64,000 bases of DNA, taken from the NCBI RefSeq assembly GCF_030182585.1, contig NZ_JARXOW010000001.1, positions 186,001 to 250,000 of the forward strand, given 5' to 3'. The DNA is from Pedobacter faecalis (GTDB lineage Bacteria > Bacteroidota > Bacteroidia > Sphingobacteriales > Sphingobacteriaceae). Shown here piece after piece: positions 1 to 9,855 of the stretch. The position numbers and the translations under genes were made by a program. Position 1 is the stretch's first letter; the number at the start of each line of letters is the position of its first letter. The notes beneath the pieces were generated by a model that saw nothing but the letters and a program-made list of their open reading frames with translations, was not told where the DNA came from and ran no database searches.

Positions 1-2903
1 ACAAGCATCCAAAGTTCCCAGTGGGCGCCAAGCCCTTGTATTTGTCCGTGAGCGCCCAGGTTTACCTTGGTATTTCCACCGTCGGCAATCTGTTTTACAG
101 CTTTGGAAACCTCAATATGTCCGTAATCGCCATACTCTGAAGTGGTACGCCTGCGGGCGCGCGAATCAATGATCGGCCTCGGTGTAAATGCCATCAGCCG
201 CTCGTTCTCCCAGACATTGGTGCGGTCGTACCAGTAATTTTCGCCCCACTGGGCGCCATAGCTTACAATAAGGGTTGGAGTGTAGGCCACCGTGGTATTG
301 TTCCAGAAAGATACCACATCTTTATATACAGGAGCTACCGGGATACTATGCTCTATCCCCGTATGGCCGTCGGCCACCATGTTCATGTTATGAAAAAACG
401 TAGAACCACCTTCGGGCACAACCATCATTTTCAATCTGCGCGCAGCCTCCAGGATTTGCTGGCGCTGATCGCGGCGGGGCTGGTTGTAAGACTTTACAGA
501 GAATGCACCCACAGATTTTAACCTGCGCAGATGGGAAAGCGCGTCGTCCAGACTGTTGATTACCACTTTAAAGTCGCCATCGGCACCATACAGGATAGAA
601 CCGGTGGAGTAAAGACGCGGCCCCACAAGTCGGCCAGCCTTGATCATTTCAGCCTGACTGAATACCATTTCTGTGTTGCTCGACGGGTCGTGCGCTGTAG
701 TTACCCCAAAGGCAAGATTGGCCAGGTACGACCAATCGTTTTGAGGACTGATCCCGTCCGGACTCGTGCGCAGGTGTGCGTGTACATCGACAATTCCGGG
801 CATAATGGTTTTGCCTGTCACGTCAATCACCCTTGCAGCCTCGGGAATGGCGACCTCGGACGCTTTACCTACAGCGATGATCTTATTGTTTTCAATCACG
901 ATGGTGCCTTCTTCAATGACCTGATTGCCCTTTACGGTGATGATCCGTGCACCCTTAAGTGCTGTAAGGCCAGTGGGCATATCGCTTTTCAGCTTAAGGT
1001 CCATGGTGATGCCGAGCGAGTCGGCCGCCACTGGTTTGGCGCCACTGCCCTGGTCAAAATGGTTCTTAATTTCGGTGCTGAAATACTGCTCGCCGAGTGT
1101 CCAGTACAATTTGCTGGCATCGTTGCTCCAGTGTACATAGGTTCCTGCGTCTTTAGATACCCGGGTCAGGGGCACTGACTTGTTGCCGGCCGATAGATCA
1201 AGTGCGCTTCCGGTGGTGACCATCGGCGTTATATATACATTAAACAGTTCGGTAAAAGCCATCCATTTGCCGTCCGGGCTCGGACAGAATTGTGTGGCGT
1301 AAGTAGAGGTGTAATGCGTGCGTTCGTTGCCGCCGTTCAGGTCTACGCTTTTAAATGCCTTCTTACCGCCTTCGCTGCCCTGAAAATAGATCCGGGTATC
1401 GTCTTTGTTGAACTGCGGACGGATGCCTGATTCGGAGATCAGTGTTTTTGCACCTCCGCCGGCTGGCATCACAAAGATGCCGGTGTTGCGGCCAAAGGCA
1501 TAACCTAGTACATCGTTCCCAATTCCCTTTCGGAATACGATGCGGTCGCCCTTGCTAGAGAACCTCGGCGAATAGTAAAAGCCTTTTTCATCGGTGAGCG
1601 ACACAATTTTACCTGTTTTAAGGTCGGCCTTTTTTATAGCACCTTTAAACTCATCGCTCCAGGTAGCAAATATCACAGACTTGCCGTCGGGACTTATCTG
1701 TGGTTCAAACTCAAAGTCCAGTCCCTCAGTAACCCTCACCGCTTTACCTTCGGGCAGGTCCTTTTTGTAAAGGAACCCGGCGGCGTTAAACACCACAAAC
1801 TTGCCGTCGGGAGAGGTGGTGAGTTGCCTGATCATCTTGGCGGTAAACTCGGGCACGAATGCTTTTTGAGGAAAATGCAGGGCATCCTGAACGGTTTGCT
1901 TGCTGGATACCTGAAAGGGTATATCGCTAATAACCAATGAAGCTACCTCCATTTTTTTAATTTTCCCTTTACCATAAAAAACGATGTTTTTGCTGTCGGG
2001 CGTCCATGCAAAATTGGGGTAGACGCCGAAAATAGCCCAGGTTTCCTGCTGGTCGTGCGATAAATCATCTGTTAAAGGCCATTCTTCGCCGGTTTGCATG
2101 TTCTGGACGAACAGTACTGATTTTAGTCGCACCCTCCGTACATAAGCCATCATCTTGCCATCAGGCGAGATCTGCGGACGTGCCGCACCGCCCTGAACGG
2201 CAATCAGGTTACTCAGTTTGCCGGTGGTCATGTCGAGCTGCCGTATGGCATAGATCATCCCGTTAGGGTCTTTGCTGTACTCAAAATTAGGACCGGGGGA
2301 GACGTCTTCACTGAAATACAGGTAGCGGCCATCGGGCGATACATTGGGCTCACCGGCGTCCTGCTGGTCGTTCTTCCTTTTGGTAAGCTGTACACCCTCG
2401 CCACCATAGATGCTGTACATCCACATTTCGCCTGCGCCGAGCGAACGGCTGCCTGTAAAGTGTTTTCTGGCAATGAGGTATTCGCTGTTTGGTGTCCAGG
2501 TGGCGTTATTAAGCAATCGGAAGGTTTCTTTGGTGACCTGCCGTTTACCTGATCCGTCGCGGTTCATGATCCAGATATTGTCTGCACCGCTTTTATCGCT
2601 TGTATACGAGATGAATTTGCCATTTGGGCTGAAGCGCGGCTGCACATCCCAGGCTATGCCGCCGCTGAGGAGCGTGGCGCCGCCGCCGACAATGGGCATG
2701 ATATAGATGTCGCCAAGAAGGTCAAAAACGATATCCTTGCCATCGGAGCTCACGTCGAGGTTCATCCAGGTGCCCTCGTCGGTTAAAATGGTAAAGGTTT
2801 TAGTTGCACCCTGATATTTTTCAATATCCCATTTGTCTTGCGAAAAAGCGACCGGATGTATGAATGAAAACAATGTTGACAGGAGTAAAAGTATTTTTCT
2901 CAT
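1..2903 (-). CDS. Exported PD40 beta-propeller / amidohydrolase fusion, 3' end outside window
   Basis: The reading frame is open on the minus strand from the ATG at 2903 to the window edge, giving about 967 residues with no stop. Residues 1-22 form a Sec signal peptide ending FSQ. Residues 30-640 contain repeated WD40-like PD40 blades of the type SPDGKxxxF. From about 660 an amidohydrolase domain begins, with the metal-binding HxH (VDVHAH) at about 706-710, a later EHS histidine and GAHG near the edge. In the amidohydrolase superfamily these ligate the active-site metal; imidazolonepropionase-like enzymes are the nearest type. The protein is probably a periplasmic hydrolase of unknown substrate. 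It is divergent from recQ, with 92 nt between the starts. The C-terminus is not visible, so completeness of the active site cannot be judged. Confidence 0.88.
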   Translation of the reverse strand, partial: MRKILLLLSTLFSFIHPVAFSQDKWDIEKYQGATKTFTILTDEGTWMNLDVSSDGKDIVFDLLGDIYIMPIVGGGATLLSGGIAWDVQPRFSPNGKFISYTSDKSGADNIWIMNRDGSGKRQVTKETFRLLNNATWTPNSEYLIARKHFTGSRSLGAGEMWMYSIYGGEGVQLTKRKNDQQDAGEPNVSPDGRYLYFSEDVSPGPNFEYSKDPNGMIYAIRQLDMTTGKLSNLIAVQGGAARPQISPDGKMMAYVRRVRLKSVLFVQNMQTGEEWPLTDDLSHDQQETWAIFGVYPNFAWTPDSKNIVFYGKGKIKKMEVASLVISDIPFQVSSKQTVQDALHFPQKAFVPEFTAKMIRQLTTSPDGKFVVFNAAGFLYKKDLPEGKAVRVTEGLDFEFEPQISPDGKSVIFATWSDEFKGAIKKADLKTGKIVSLTDEKGFYYSPRFSSKGDRIVFRKGIGNDVLGYAFGRNTGIFVMPAGGGAKTLISESGIRPQFNKDDTRIYFQGSEGGKKAFKSVDLNGGNERTHYTSTYATQFCPSPDGKWMAFTELFNVYITPMVTTGSALDLSAGNKSVPLTRVSKDAGTYVHWSNDASKLYWTLGEQYFSTEIKNHFDQGSGAKPVAADSLGITMDLKLKSDMPTGLTALKGARIITVKGNQVIEEGTIVIENNKIIAVGKASEVAIPEAARVIDVTGKTIMPGIVDVHAHLRTSPDGISPQNDWSYLANLAFGVTTAHDPSSNTEMVFSQAEMIKAGRLVGPRLYSTGSILYGADGDFKVVINSLDDALSHLRRLKSVGAFSVKSYNQPRRDQRQQILEAARRLKMMVVPEGGSTFFHNMNMVADGHTGIEHSIPVAPVYKDVVSFWNNTTVAYTPTLIVSYGAQWGENYWYDRTNVWENERLMAFTPRPIIDSRARRRTTSEYGDYGHIEVSKAVKQIADGGNTKVNLGAHGQIQGLGAHWELWML

Positions 2904-2951
2904 ACGCTTCGGGTTATATGGGTGCAATTTACTAATATTGGTTCATTTTTA

Positions 2952-2959
2952 TAGTTTTG
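2952..2959 (+). promoter_or_regulatory. Candidate -7 promoter element for recQ
   Basis: TAGTTTTG matches the Bacteroidota -7 consensus TAnnTTTG exactly and lies 36 nt before the recQ ATG. No TTG sits at the expected -33 distance, so only half of the promoter is supported. Confidence 0.38.
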
Positions 2960-2995
2960 ACCGTATATAGTGGGTGCAAATTTTGAGCGGAACGA

Positions 2996-4888
2996 ATGAA
3001 CGAACTGGAGGTTTTAAAGCAATACTGGGGATTTGATCATTTCAGGCCTTTGCAGGACGAGATCGTTGCCTCGGTTTTAGCAGGTAGTGACGTTTTAGCA
3101 CTCTTGCCTACGGGTGGTGGCAAGTCGGTCTGTTTCCAGGTACCTGCTATGGTTATGGAGGGCATCTGCATCGTTGTTTCGCCACTTGTGGCGCTGATGA
3201 AAGATCAGGTGGAGAACCTGAAGCGAAAGGGAATTGAAGCCGTTGCGATCTATGCGGGTATGGGAAAGCGGGAAATTGACATTTTGCTGGACAACTGCAT
3301 ATACGGCCCGGTGAAGTTTTTGTTTTTATCGCCAGAACGCCTGATGTCTGACCTGGTGCGTACGCGCATCTCCTACATGAATGTTAACTTGATTGCGGTA
3401 GACGAGGCGCATTGTGTGTCGCAATGGGGCTATGATTTCAGACCGCCTTATCTGCTGGTGGGCGCCATACGCGAACTGCACCCGGAAGTTCCGCTTATTG
3501 CGCTGACGGCTACTGCTACCGATCGGGTTCGGGAAGATATTCTGGAAAAGCTGCAAATGAAGCAGGCCCGGATTTTCGTGCAGAGTTTTGCGAGAAAGAA
3601 CCTGAGTTATGTGGTTCAGCAGGACCAGGACAAATACAAGAAGCTTCTGCGGATAGTTGGAAATATTAAGGGAAGCGGACTTGTTTACGTACGAAACAGG
3701 CGCGAGACGACTGAAGTGGCACTTTTTTTAAAGCGGAACGGTGTGTCGGCTGATTTCTATCACGCAGGCGTTGAAAAAGTCGAGCGTTTCAATAAACAGG
3801 AAAACTGGACGCGGGGGCGCACAAGGGTTATGGTGGCTACAAATGCTTTTGGTATGGGTATAGATAAGCCTGATGTGAGATTTGTCGTGCATTTAGATCT
3901 TCCCGAGAGCCTGGAGGCCTACTATCAGGAGGCTGGTCGCGCAGGCCGGGATGGCAACCGCTCATATGCTGTGCTGCTGGCAAACCAGTCGGACGAAATG
4001 ACGCTGCAATCGCGCTACGAACACAGTTTCCCGTCGGTAGACGAGACGAGAAAGGTATATCATGATTTGGCCAATTACTTTCAGCTGGCTTTTGGTGCAG
4101 GGGAGGGCGTAGCTTTCAGTTTTGACCTGGCCGATTTTTGTAAGCGATTTAATATCAGTGTGATCAAAGCGATGGCGGCGCTGAAATTCCTGGAGCGGGA
4201 AGGTTACCTGACGCTCTCTGAACATATTTTTCTTCCTTCGAGACTGATGTTTCTGGCCAGTCACGAAGATGTATACCGTTTTCAGATTGAAAATGCCGGA
4301 TATGATCGTCTCATTAAAGCGATACTGCGCTCGTACGGCGGGGCTTTCGAACAGTTTGTGAAGATCAGCGAGTCGGACCTGGGCAACCGGACGGCGAATT
4401 CTTATGATGATGTGGTGAGGCAGCTCACACAGCTTCAGCAGTTTGGCCTGATCTCTTATTTGCCGCAAAGCGATCAGCCACAGCTGCAGTTTGTAAGGCC
4501 AAGAGTCGACTTTACGCATCTGGACATAGATGCTAAATATATTGAGCTCCGTAAAAAGATCTATCAGGACCAGATTTCTTCGGTGCTTGGCTATGTGCAG
4601 ACCTGGAAATGCAGGACCATTCAGCTGCTCGCTTATTTCGGTGAACAGGAGGCGGCAAAATGTGGGGTTTGCGATGTTTGTCTGGCCGAAAAGAAGGCAG
4701 ATGACACCGCACAGCTTGCGGACAATATAGATTACGCGATCATTACCCGCCTGCAGCTTGGAAATGCCAGTCTGGACGAACTTATGGCCGAACTACAGGC
4801 AGGAACGGAGCAGGAGCAACTGGAGCGTGTGCGTGAATTGCTTGATGCGGGAAGGATTAAAACAGATGGCAAAAATTATTACCTTTAG
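2996..4888 (+). CDS. recQ: RecQ-family ATP-dependent DNA helicase
   Basis: This is a 3'-5' DNA helicase of 630 residues acting in recombination and repair. The superfamily 2 core shows Walker A (TGGGKS, residues 39-44), DEAH at 136-139 followed by the RecQ aromatic loop (CVSQWGYDFRP), and motif VI (QEAGRAGRDG, about 312-321). The RecQ zinc-binding region has one cysteine near 538 and a CGVCDVC cluster near 556-563, which gives the usual four cysteines. No clear HRDC domain follows; the tail resembles a short winged-helix segment. Bacteroidota commonly carry more than one RecQ, so this may be a secondary paralogue. The ATG at 2996 is the first in frame and fits the RecQ N-terminus (FRPLQDEI). 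Confidence 0.95.
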   Translation: MNELEVLKQYWGFDHFRPLQDEIVASVLAGSDVLALLPTGGGKSVCFQVPAMVMEGICIVVSPLVALMKDQVENLKRKGIEAVAIYAGMGKREIDILLDNCIYGPVKFLFLSPERLMSDLVRTRISYMNVNLIAVDEAHCVSQWGYDFRPPYLLVGAIRELHPEVPLIALTATATDRVREDILEKLQMKQARIFVQSFARKNLSYVVQQDQDKYKKLLRIVGNIKGSGLVYVRNRRETTEVALFLKRNGVSADFYHAGVEKVERFNKQENWTRGRTRVMVATNAFGMGIDKPDVRFVVHLDLPESLEAYYQEAGRAGRDGNRSYAVLLANQSDEMTLQSRYEHSFPSVDETRKVYHDLANYFQLAFGAGEGVAFSFDLADFCKRFNISVIKAMAALKFLEREGYLTLSEHIFLPSRLMFLASHEDVYRFQIENAGYDRLIKAILRSYGGAFEQFVKISESDLGNRTANSYDDVVRQLTQLQQFGLISYLPQSDQPQLQFVRPRVDFTHLDIDAKYIELRKKIYQDQISSVLGYVQTWKCRTIQLLAYFGEQEAAKCGVCDVCLAEKKADDTAQLADNIDYAIITRLQLGNASLDELMAELQAGTEQEQLERVRELLDAGRIKTDGKNYYL

Positions 4889-4903
4889 CGCCTGACTTGA
4901 ACT

Positions 4904-6217
4904 ATGCAGAAAAACGATAAAAGCGTCATCCGTTCATGGGCTTTCTTTGATTGGGCTAACTCGGCCTATAACCTGGTGATTACTTCTACGATTTTCCCAG
5001 CGTATTATACGATCATTACTACTACCGAGGCTTTTGGCGACCAAGTCACTTTTTTTGGTCGCACCTTTACCAACACGGCTTTATCCAATTACGCTTTGTC
5101 TTTCGCTTACCTTGTTATGGTAATCCTGCTGCCGGTACTTTCTTCAGTAGCCGATTACCGGGGCAATAAAAAAACATTCATGAAATTCTTCACCTATATG
5201 GGCGCTGCAGCTTGTATGGGTCTCTATTTCTTCAAACTAGAAACGCTGGAACTGGGCATTATTTGCTTTGTCATAGCAGCGATGGGGTATATTGGAGGTA
5301 TACTGTTCAATAATTCTTATCTGCCCGAGATTGCAACGCCCGACCAGCAGGATCGTGTGAGCGCGCAAGGCTATGCCTATGGCTATGTCGGATCTGTTCT
5401 ATTACAAATTATATGCTTTGTTTTTGTACTGAAGCCTGAAATCTTTGGTATTACTGATCCGTCCTTCCCTCCGCGACTTTCTTTTCTGCTGGTAGGTATC
5501 TGGTGGATCGTTTTTGCACAGATTCCTTTTCGCCGCTTGCCGGGCTCGGGCAGAAACCGTGAGGCTATGGTGAGAAGCCGGGTAAAGAGCGGTTTTGAAG
5601 AGTTGTCTAAGGTTTGGACGCAACTGAAAAATATGGCTTTCCTGAAGCGGTATCTGGTAGCTTTTTTCTTTTATTCGATGGGCGTGCAAACCATTATGCT
5701 GGCAGCAGCCGGATTTGGTGAAAAAACCTTGCATCTCGGCACGTCGAAATTGATTGCAGTGATCCTTATTATACAACTGGTGGCTATTGCCGGCGCAATG
5801 CTTATGTCTCGTGCGGCTGTAAAATGGGGTAATGTAAATGTCCTTATTGCGGTCGTACTGGTATGGATAGCCACTTGTATATGTGCGTACTTTATCAACA
5901 ATGAGTTTCAATTTTATGGGCTGGCAGTCATTGTAGGCCTCATTATGGGGGGTATCCAGTCCTTGTCCCGTTCTACCTATTCCAAATACCTGCCTGCAAA
6001 CACTCCGGATACAGCTTCTTTTTTTAGTTTTTACGATGTTACGGAAAAACTGGCCATCGTGATCGGACTCTTCAGCTTTGCGCTGATTGAGGAAGCTACC
6101 GGAAGCATGAAGAACTCTATTATTGCGCTTGCGTCCTTTTTCATCGTTGGTTTAGTATTTTTGCTGCTGCTCAGGAAGAGCAGCCGGAATCCATACGCAG
6201 CTGCCGATTTGCATTAA
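4904..6217 (+). CDS. MFS transporter of the Atg22/UMF1 type
   Basis: This is a 437-residue integral membrane protein with about twelve hydrophobic segments. The N-terminal signature (WAFFDWANSAYN) and the later SLSRSTYSKYLP segment are characteristic of the bacterial Atg22-like (UMF1) branch of the major facilitator superfamily. In yeast Atg22 exports amino acids from the vacuole; the substrate of the bacterial members is not established and cannot be read from the sequence. It starts 15 nt after recQ and is followed 13 nt later by the LutA-like gene, so the three may be cotranscribed, but no functional link is evident. Confidence 0.88.
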   Translation: MQKNDKSVIRSWAFFDWANSAYNLVITSTIFPAYYTIITTTEAFGDQVTFFGRTFTNTALSNYALSFAYLVMVILLPVLSSVADYRGNKKTFMKFFTYMGAAACMGLYFFKLETLELGIICFVIAAMGYIGGILFNNSYLPEIATPDQQDRVSAQGYAYGYVGSVLLQIICFVFVLKPEIFGITDPSFPPRLSFLLVGIWWIVFAQIPFRRLPGSGRNREAMVRSRVKSGFEELSKVWTQLKNMAFLKRYLVAFFFYSMGVQTIMLAAAGFGEKTLHLGTSKLIAVILIIQLVAIAGAMLMSRAAVKWGNVNVLIAVVLVWIATCICAYFINNEFQFYGLAVIVGLIMGGIQSLSRSTYSKYLPANTPDTASFFSFYDVTEKLAIVIGLFSFALIEEATGSMKNSIIALASFFIVGLVFLLLLRKSSRNPYAAADLH

Positions 6218-6230
6218 CCGTTATTTGTCC

Positions 6231-6968
6231 ATGAAAGTCGAATTATTTGTCCCATGTTTTGTAGATCAGTTGTCGCCCGAGACTGCATTTAATACCATTA
6301 AGTTATTGGAGAAAGCTGGCTGTGAGGTCAGTTACAATGCTGATCAGACATGTTGCGGGCAGCCGGCTTATAATGCCGGATATTGGGAGCAGGCAAAGGT
6401 GGTCGGCAATAAGTTTCTGACAGATTTTTCAGACAACAATTATATTGTTGCACCTTCCGCGTCGTGTGTGGGTATGGTTAAGGGCGGGTACAACGATTTG
6501 TTTACCAATTCTATCGTGCATAACAAATGCCGGAGCATCCAGGCAAACATTTTTGAGTTGTCTGACTTTTTGGTGAACGTACTGAAACGCGACTACTTCG
6601 GGGCAGAATTGGAGGGTAGGGCAGTGTATCACGACTCATGTAGCGCCTTAAGAGAGTGTAAAATCAAGGATGAGCCGCGCCTGCTTCTTTCCAAGGTGCA
6701 CGGTTTGGAACTTGTGGAAATGAAGGACACAGATATGTGCTGCGGTTTCGGGGGTACTTTTGCTGTAAAATTTGACGCCATATCTTCTGCAATGGCTGAG
6801 CAGAAAGTTAACCACGCGCTTGAGCAGGACGCCGAGTATATTATTTCAACCGACCATTCCTGCCTGATGCATCTGCAGGGCTATATCGACAAAAATAACA
6901 TTCCGCTGAAAACGATGCATCTGGCGGATGTTTTAGCAAACGGGTGGCTTGAAAGTACAGAATATTAG
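6231..6968 (+). CDS. LutA/YkgE-type (Fe-S) protein with two CCG motifs
   Basis: The product has 245 residues from the ATG at 6231; a TTG two codons upstream (6225) is a weaker alternative. Two cysteine-rich CCG modules are visible, TCCGQPAYN near residue 43 and MCCGFGGTF near 169, as in LutA/GlcF/heterodisulfide reductase subunits that bind iron-sulfur clusters. In Bacillus LutABC this family takes part in L-lactate oxidation. Here lutB and lutC are not adjacent, so the physiological role is inferred only from the family. Length matches LutA (about 240). It lies between the Atg22-like permease and the thrS promoter, and the -33 element of that promoter overlaps its 3' end. Confidence 0.85.
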   Translation: MKVELFVPCFVDQLSPETAFNTIKLLEKAGCEVSYNADQTCCGQPAYNAGYWEQAKVVGNKFLTDFSDNNYIVAPSASCVGMVKGGYNDLFTNSIVHNKCRSIQANIFELSDFLVNVLKRDYFGAELEGRAVYHDSCSALRECKIKDEPRLLLSKVHGLELVEMKDTDMCCGFGGTFAVKFDAISSAMAEQKVNHALEQDAEYIISTDHSCLMHLQGYIDKNNIPLKTMHLADVLANGWLESTEY

Positions 6969-6977
6969 CTAGCTTTG
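6949..6977 (+). promoter_or_regulatory. Bacteroidota sigma-ABfr-type promoter for thrS
   Basis: TTG at 6949-6951 is followed after 18 nt by TAGCTTTG at 6970-6977. This matches the TTG / TAnnTTTG consensus of primary-sigma promoters in Bacteroidota with typical spacing. The -33 half lies inside the end of the upstream gene. The predicted transcript leader before the thrS ATG would be about 60 nt. Confidence 0.65.
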
Positions 6978-6987
6978 CCTTTAAGCA

Positions 6988-7006
6988 GATCGCATCGTAA
7001 GCGATC
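6988..7006 (+). other. Hairpin in the thrS leader
   Basis: GATCGC (6988-6993) and GCGATC (7001-7006) form a perfect 6-bp stem with a 7-nt loop inside the predicted thrS leader. In Escherichia coli ThrRS represses its own translation by binding hairpins upstream of thrS. Whether this stem does anything similar is speculation. Confidence 0.3.
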
Positions 7007-7045
7007 AGAAAACACAATTTATTTAATTTAAAATCATAGTTGTAG

Positions 7046-8971
7046 ATGATTAATATCACGTTGCCTGACGGCTCTGTCCGTCAGTATGAAAAGGGTGTAA
7101 CTGCCCATGAAATAGCGCTCTCAATTTCTGAGGGCCTTGCCAGAAATGTCTTAGCAGCTGAAGTTAACGGAGACGTCTGGGATTCTTCCAGAGGGATTGA
7201 CACAGATGCTACAGTAAAACTGCTTACCTGGAATGATGAAGCAGGTAAAGCAACGTTCTGGCACTCTTCTGCGCACTTAATGGCCGAGGCACTTGAGGCC
7301 TTATATCCGGGTACCAAGTTTGGTATCGGACCGGCTATTGAGACTGGCTTTTATTATGATGTGGATTTTGGCGACAGGGAGTTTTCTTCCGACGATTTCA
7401 AGGCTATTGAGGCCAAGATGCTTGAGTTAGCGAAACAGAAATCAGTATTTGAACGCAAGGCGGTTTCTAAGGAAGAGGCGATAGCTTACTTTGATGAGAA
7501 AGGCGATGAATATAAGCTGGATCTTTTGGATGGACTGGAGGATGGTAAAATTACGTTCTACACACAAGGCGCATTTACGGATTTGTGCCGCGGTCCGCAT
7601 ATCCCAAATACCGGATTTATCAAAGCTATTAAACTGATGAACGTTGCCGGGGCCTATTGGCGCGGTGATGAAACCAGAAAACAGCTTACCAGAATATATG
7701 GAGTGACTTTCCCTAAAGCCAGCGAGCTGACTGAGTATCTTCATATGATTGAAGAAGCGAAGAAGAGAGACCACAGGAAACTGGGTAAAGAGCTGGAATT
7801 GTTTGCTTTCTCAGAAAAGGTGGGTATGGGTTTGCCTTTGTGGCTGCCTAAGGGTGCAGCACTGCGGGAGCGTCTGGTTCAGTTTCTGACCAAGGCGCAG
7901 GTTAAGTCGGGCTACGAGCAGGTGGTGACGCCGCATATCGGGCATAAGAATCTTTATATTACTTCCGGCCACTACGAAAAATATGGCAAAGATGCGTTCC
8001 AGCCTATAAAGACCCCTCAGGAGGGCGAAGAGTTTTTCCTGAAGCCAATGAATTGTCCGCACCATTGCGAGATATATAAGACCAGGCCAAGATCATATAA
8101 AGATCTGCCCCTCCGTTTCGCAGAATTTGGGACTGTGTACCGTTATGAACAAAGCGGGGAACTGCACGGGCTTACGAGGGTGCGTGGCTTTACACAGGAC
8201 GATGCGCATCTTTTTTGCCGGCCTGACCAGGTGAAGGAGGAGTTCAAGAAAGTGATTGATCTGGTTCTTTATGTGTTTAAGTCGCTCGGCTTCGATAACT
8301 ATATTGCCCAGGTTTCTCTCCGGGATCCGGATAACCGTGCCAAATATATTGGTAGCGACGAGAACTGGAAACTTGCTGAAACTGCAATCATTGAAGCGGC
8401 GCAGGAAAAAGACCTTCCAACTGTTGTTGAGTATGGCGAAGCGGCATTTTACGGTCCGAAACTAGACTTCATGGTAAAAGATGCCTTGGGCCGTAAGTGG
8501 CAGCTGGGTACTATCCAGGTCGATTATAACTTGCCGGAACGCTTTGAACTGGAGTATACCGGAAGCGATAACCAGAAACATCGTCCGGTGATGATACACA
8601 GGGCGCCGTTTGGTTCATTGGAACGTTTTATTGCCGTGCTGATCGAGCACTGTGCGGGGAATTTCCCGCTGTGGTTATCGCCCGAACAATTCATCATTCT
8701 TCCGATCTCTGAGAAGTATGAAGATTATGCAAAAAAAGTTTCAGATGAATTAAATAATTACGATATTCGCGGGCTGATTGACTTCCGTGACGAGAAGATT
8801 GGAAGGAAAATCAGGGATGCAGAGGTCAAAAAGATTCCTTACATGCTGATTATCGGCGAAAAGGAGAGTGCCGAAGGAAAGGTCTCTGTGAGAAAGCATG
8901 GTGAAGGAGATTTAGGGGAAATGACCCTGCAAGCGTTTAGTGAATTATTAATAAAAGAAATAACAGTTTAA
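7046..8971 (+). CDS. thrS: Threonyl-tRNA synthetase
   Basis: This cytoplasmic class II aminoacyl-tRNA synthetase (641 residues, normal length) charges tRNA-Thr. Domains in order are TGS (1-62), the editing domain with HSSAH near 73-77 and DLCRGPH near 179, the catalytic core with the zinc-binding cysteine of MNCPHHC near 336, motif 2 (FGTVYRYE...[12 protein letters not shown]), and a C-terminal anticodon-binding domain from about 540. It has its own promoter and begins the classical thrS-infC-rpmI-rplT cluster; infC follows 13 nt after the stop. The ATG at 7046 directly precedes the TGS domain (INITLPDGS). Confidence 0.98.
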   Translation: MINITLPDGSVRQYEKGVTAHEIALSISEGLARNVLAAEVNGDVWDSSRGIDTDATVKLLTWNDEAGKATFWHSSAHLMAEALEALYPGTKFGIGPAIETGFYYDVDFGDREFSSDDFKAIEAKMLELAKQKSVFERKAVSKEEAIAYFDEKGDEYKLDLLDGLEDGKITFYTQGAFTDLCRGPHIPNTGFIKAIKLMNVAGAYWRGDETRKQLTRIYGVTFPKASELTEYLHMIEEAKKRDHRKLGKELELFAFSEKVGMGLPLWLPKGAALRERLVQFLTKAQVKSGYEQVVTPHIGHKNLYITSGHYEKYGKDAFQPIKTPQEGEEFFLKPMNCPHHCEIYKTRPRSYKDLPLRFAEFGTVYRYEQSGELHGLTRVRGFTQDDAHLFCRPDQVKEEFKKVIDLVLYVFKSLGFDNYIAQVSLRDPDNRAKYIGSDENWKLAETAIIEAAQEKDLPTVVEYGEAAFYGPKLDFMVKDALGRKWQLGTIQVDYNLPERFELEYTGSDNQKHRPVMIHRAPFGSLERFIAVLIEHCAGNFPLWLSPEQFIILPISEKYEDYAKKVSDELNNYDIRGLIDFRDEKIGRKIRDAEVKKIPYMLIIGEKESAEGKVSVRKHGEGDLGEMTLQAFSELLIKEITV

Positions 8972-8984
8972 CGGAACTAAAAAT

Positions 8985-9554
8985 TTGGCATTAGGCAGAC
9001 CAGGATTTAATAGGGGACCACGTCCTCCTTTTAAGAAAAAAGAAGCAGAACATAATATTAATCAGTTCATCAAAGCTCCTGAAGTGAGATTGGCTGGCGA
9101 TAATGTTGAACAGGGGATTTATCCTTTGTCAAAAGCTTTGGCCATTGCTGACGAACTTGAACTGGACTTGGTTGAGATTTCTCCTAATGCGAACCCGCCT
9201 GTATGCCGTGTAATGGACTACAGTAAGTTTGTGTATGAGCAGAAGAAAAAGCAGAAGGAAATTAAAGCCAACGCCAAGCAAACTGTTATAAAGGAGATCA
9301 GATTTGGCCCTAATACCAGCGATCATGATTTTCAGTTTAAACTTAAGCACGCGATCAGTTTCCTGGAGAATGGGGAAAAGGTTCGCGCTTATGTTCATTT
9401 CAAAGGGCGCGCTATTGTTTACAAGGAGCAGGGAGAAATTCTTTTGCTTAAGTTTGCTCAGGCCCTTGAAGACTATGGCAAGGTTGAATTGCTTCCGAAA
9501 CTGGAAGGAAAGCGTATGTTTTTAACGCTTGCTCCAAAAGTTGCAAAAAAATAG
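8985..9554 (+). CDS. infC: Translation initiation factor IF-3, TTG start
   Basis: IF-3 binds the 30S subunit, discriminates against non-cognate start codons and prevents premature 50S joining. The 189-residue product has the usual N domain ([13 protein letters not shown] at about 60-72), the lysine-rich linker ([12 protein letters not shown]) and the C domain (IKEIRFGPN onward, residues 98-189). No ATG, GTG or ATT occurs in frame before the conserved N-terminus, so the start is the TTG at 8985. A rare infC start codon is known in other bacteria, where it underlies IF-3 autoregulation through codon discrimination. It sits 13 nt after thrS and 26 nt before rpmI. Confidence 0.96.
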   Translation: MALGRPGFNRGPRPPFKKKEAEHNINQFIKAPEVRLAGDNVEQGIYPLSKALAIADELELDLVEISPNANPPVCRVMDYSKFVYEQKKKQKEIKANAKQTVIKEIRFGPNTSDHDFQFKLKHAISFLENGEKVRAYVHFKGRAIVYKEQGEILLLKFAQALEDYGKVELLPKLEGKRMFLTLAPKVAKK

Positions 9555-9580
9555 ATAAATTAAATAAATAAACACAGGTT

Positions 9581-9781
9581 ATGCCAAAAATGAAAACCAA
9601 TTCCAGTGCCAAAAAGCGTTTTTCGCTTACTGGAACAGGTAAAATCGCAAGGAAGAACGCATTCAAAAGCCACATCTTGACAAAGATGTCGACTAAACGT
9701 AAGCGTAACTTAGGGCACACTTCAATGGTGTCAGATGCTGACATGGGCAACGTTAAGCGTATGCTCGCAATCGGTAAGTAA
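9581..9781 (+). CDS. rpmI: 50S ribosomal protein L35
   Basis: This is a 66-residue, lysine/arginine-rich protein of the large ribosomal subunit. It begins [14 protein letters not shown] and includes [14 protein letters not shown], both typical of bL35, and the length is normal. It follows infC by 26 nt and precedes rplT by 74 nt in the conserved order infC-rpmI-rplT, so it is almost certainly part of the same transcript. Confidence 0.98.
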   Translation: MPKMKTNSSAKKRFSLTGTGKIARKNAFKSHILTKMSTKRKRNLGHTSMVSDADMGNVKRMLAIGK

Positions 9782-9855
9782 TTAATTTTTTAACCAGGTA
9801 TCCGGTAGTAAGTTTGCTGTAAAACGCAACGCCGTTTATCAAAAACAACAACAAC

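Noticed and set aside
531..1178. Plus-strand open frame of 215 codons, with 925-1140 and 2410-2706 in the same area
   Set aside because: They lie antisense to the continuous PD40/amidohydrolase frame, whose motifs are clear; the plus-strand translations have no protein-like features.
3962..4519. Minus-strand open frame of 185 codons inside recQ
   Set aside because: It is antisense to well-conserved RecQ sequence and shows no recognisable motif.
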